From positions 1 to 64,000 of the forward strand of contig CAZJVS010000012.1 in assembly GCA_964549445.1 (NCBI GenBank): 64,000 bases of DNA. The letters are read 5' to 3'. The notes below the pieces were generated by a model that was not told where the DNA came from, ran no database searches, and was given only the letters and a program-made list of their open reading frames with translations. Made by a program: the position numbers and the translations under genes. Position 1 is the first letter of the stretch. Every line of letters starts with the position of its first letter. The DNA is from SpSt-539 sp964549445. GTDB lineage: Bacteria > Planctomycetota > Phycisphaerae > UBA1845 > UTPLA1. Positions 62,512-64,000 of the stretch are shown here, in pieces.

Positions 62512-64000
62512 ATGAATCCAGACCAGACTCGGATTCTTCGAGCCGCCCTCTTGGCCGCAGCAACGCTGGTCGCTTGTGCGGCGGCGCCCGCGAACGCATC
62601 CGATCACTACTACGGCTTCCGGCAGATCCAAAGCGGCACAAACGTCCGCGGACCGTCTCTCATTATTTCACATGTCGGCTCCGATCCAGCCGGCAACGTC
62701 GTCGCGGACCTCACCATTCGAAACCTCATCGACGGCGAATCCACCAAGATCACCGACGTCTGGATCGATGATCGTTGCGGTTCGGCCGGCATCCTTCAGT
62801 CGCTCACGCAAGTCATCAACGGCCCCGGCGTCCGATTCCAAACGGGATCGTCTCAGGGCGGCGCCAACGTGCCGAACGGTTCAGGTCTTTGCCCGACGTT
62901 CCAGACCACGCCCGGTTTCTACGCCAGCCGGACCGGCGGAGCGTCCAATGCGATCAACCCCGGAGAATACCTTACCCTTCGATTCACACTCCGCCCCGGA
63001 ACTCATTTCGACGACCTGATCGCCTGCGTCGAATCGGCCAGGCAGGACGCCGTTCCCGCGCAATGCATCCCGGGCCTGCGAGTCGCGATCTCCGCCGGCC
63101 TCGCAACCGGCGGCGGTTCATCCGGCGTCAACAATCCGATCGGCGTTTCCGCATCCGACTGCGACCAAGACGGCATTCCCGACCCGTGCGACATGAGCTG
63201 TGACGGCGCTTGCGCCGCCCTCTCGCTCCCCGGCTGCGGACAGGACCCGGACTCCGATGGCGACGGACTCCCCGCATCGTGCGACAACTGCCCGACCCAG
63301 GCCAATCCCGACCAGGCCGACGCCGATGGCGATGGCGTCGGCGATGGCTGCGACAATTGCCCGGACGCGTCAAACCCCACCCAGACCGACGCCGACTCCG
63401 ACGGCGTCGGAAACGCCTGCGACGGCTGCCCCAACGACCCCAACAAGCTCGCGCCGGGCGTTTGCGGCTGCGGTATCCCCGACGCGGATTCAGACAGCGA
63501 CGGCGTTCTCGACTGTCAGGACGGCTGTCCGCTCGATCCACACAAGTCGCTCCCCGGTCAATGCGGCTGCGGTGTCCCCGACACCGACTCCGACTCCGAT
63601 GAAACGCCCGATTGCAACGACGGTTGCCCGCTCGATCCGCAGAAACTGATTCCCGGCCAGTGCGGCTGCGGGATACCCGACACGGATAGCGACAGCGATG
63701 GCGCCGCCGACTGCGTCGACGGCTGTCCTCTCGATCCCCACAAGACCCAACCTGGAATCTGCGGATGCAACACCTCCGATGTCGACACAGACACCGACGG
63801 TGCACCCGACTGCGTCGACGCCTGCCCGGCCGATCCTCACAAGACCGAGCCCGGCGTCTGCGGCTGCGGTATCGCGGACACGGACTCCGACTCCGACGAA
63901 ACGCCCGATTGCATCGATGCGTGCCCGGTAGACCCCGCAAAGACCCATCCCGGCGTCTGCGGATGCGGCATTGCGGACACCGACTCCGACACAGACGGAA
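62512..64000 (+). CDS. Secreted thrombospondin-type-3 repeat protein (3' end beyond window)
   Basis: The frame runs from ATG 62512, with GGAG 5 bases upstream, to the window edge without a stop, so at least 496 residues. The signal peptide ends near residue 29 ('APANA'). A roughly 180-residue domain follows that matches the N-terminal domain of the protein at 45340 ('DVWIDDRCGSAG', 'INGPGVRF', 'INPGEYLTLRF', 'PGLRVAIS'). Then come two DNCP-type units and 33-residue CGCG repeats with Ca2+-binding DxDSDxDG loops. It is transcribed away from the tad genes. Its end and any anchor are not visible. Confidence 0.88.
   Translation, partial: MNPDQTRILRAALLAAATLVACAAAPANASDHYYGFRQIQSGTNVRGPSLIISHVGSDPAGNVVADLTIRNLIDGESTKITDVWIDDRCGSAGILQSLTQVINGPGVRFQTGSSQGGANVPNGSGLCPTFQTTPGFYASRTGGASNAINPGEYLTLRFTLRPGTHFDDLIACVESARQDAVPAQCIPGLRVAISAGLATGGGSSGVNNPIGVSASDCDQDGIPDPCDMSCDGACAALSLPGCGQDPDSDGDGLPASCDNCPTQANPDQADADGDGVGDGCDNCPDASNPTQTDADSDGVGNACDGCPNDPNKLAPGVCGCGIPDADSDSDGVLDCQDGCPLDPHKSLPGQCGCGVPDTDSDSDETPDCNDGCPLDPQKLIPGQCGCGIPDTDSDSDGAADCVDGCPLDPHKTQPGICGCNTSDVDTDTDGAPDCVDACPADPHKTEPGVCGCGIADTDSDSDETPDCIDACPVDPAKTHPGVCGCGIADTDSDTDG
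63463..64000 (+). repeat. 99-bp tandem repeats (thrombospondin-type-3), array continues past window
   Basis: Units start at 63463, 63562, 63661, 63760, 63859 and 63958, exactly 99 bases apart. They encode the same 33-residue plan as the array at 45598-47112. Confidence 0.9.

Overview
The window is GC-rich, tightly packed bacterial DNA. I read it as a member of the Planctomycetota, most likely of Phycisphaerae type. This rests on general resemblance: very large secreted thrombospondin-type-3 proteins, a combined bc/caa3 respiratory operon, a Tad pilus locus, and a 35-bp 'EARRHEG'-type DNA repeat inside coding regions. No rRNA or tRNA gene was seen, so the assignment is an inference. Genes are mostly in co-directional runs with stop/start overlaps of 4 bases (ATGA or GTGA), so translational coupling is widespread.

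Bases 1-12.4 kb hold the end of a threonine synthase gene, then a purine / molybdenum-hydroxylase block. This contains an SsnA-type amidohydrolase, a MocA-type cytidylyltransferase, a shortened YgfK, an XdhD-like fused 2Fe-2S/molybdopterin enzyme, XdhC, a LOG-family nucleotide hydrolase, and a second three-subunit hydroxylase (Mo, 2Fe-2S and FAD subunits). Together they could release free purine bases from nucleotides, deaminate them and oxidise them.

Bases 12.4-23.1 kb form one minus-strand respiratory run. In transcription order: caa3 oxidase subunits II, I and III, a membrane protein in the subunit IV position, a diheme cytochrome c, Rieske protein, cytochrome b with a fused heme-c domain, a CtaG / 4Fe-4S membrane fusion, a YtkA-like protein and a cation/Ca2+ exchanger. 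This looks like the full quinol-to-oxygen chain.

Bases 23.2-29.9 kb carry sugar and central metabolism: ROK kinase, RpiB, transaldolase, G6PDH, 6-phosphogluconolactonase, divergent citrate synthase, and a short biotin ligase. Bases 29.9-45.3 kb are housekeeping and mixed: a lipoprotein with YIRGEW repeats, an SLC13/RCK permease, RecQ, an alpha/beta hydrolase, PurN, S9/L13, two lipoproteins (one App1-like), a SpoIIE-type phosphatase, a P1B ATPase, an NtrC-type regulator, Aat and a secreted redoxin with a clear terminator.

Bases 45.3-64 kb are the most distinctive part. A Tad (Flp) pilus locus (TadC, TadB, CpaF, CpaE, CpaB, prepilin peptidase, two TadE, two Flp pilins, three TadG-like proteins) is flanked on both sides by paralogous secreted proteins built of 33-residue Ca2+-binding type repeats. 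The second of these runs off the window end. Both pilin genes have the same promoter geometry upstream and a perfect GC-rich hairpin exactly 17 nt after the stop codon. No secretin, CpaD or TadD gene is present in the window.
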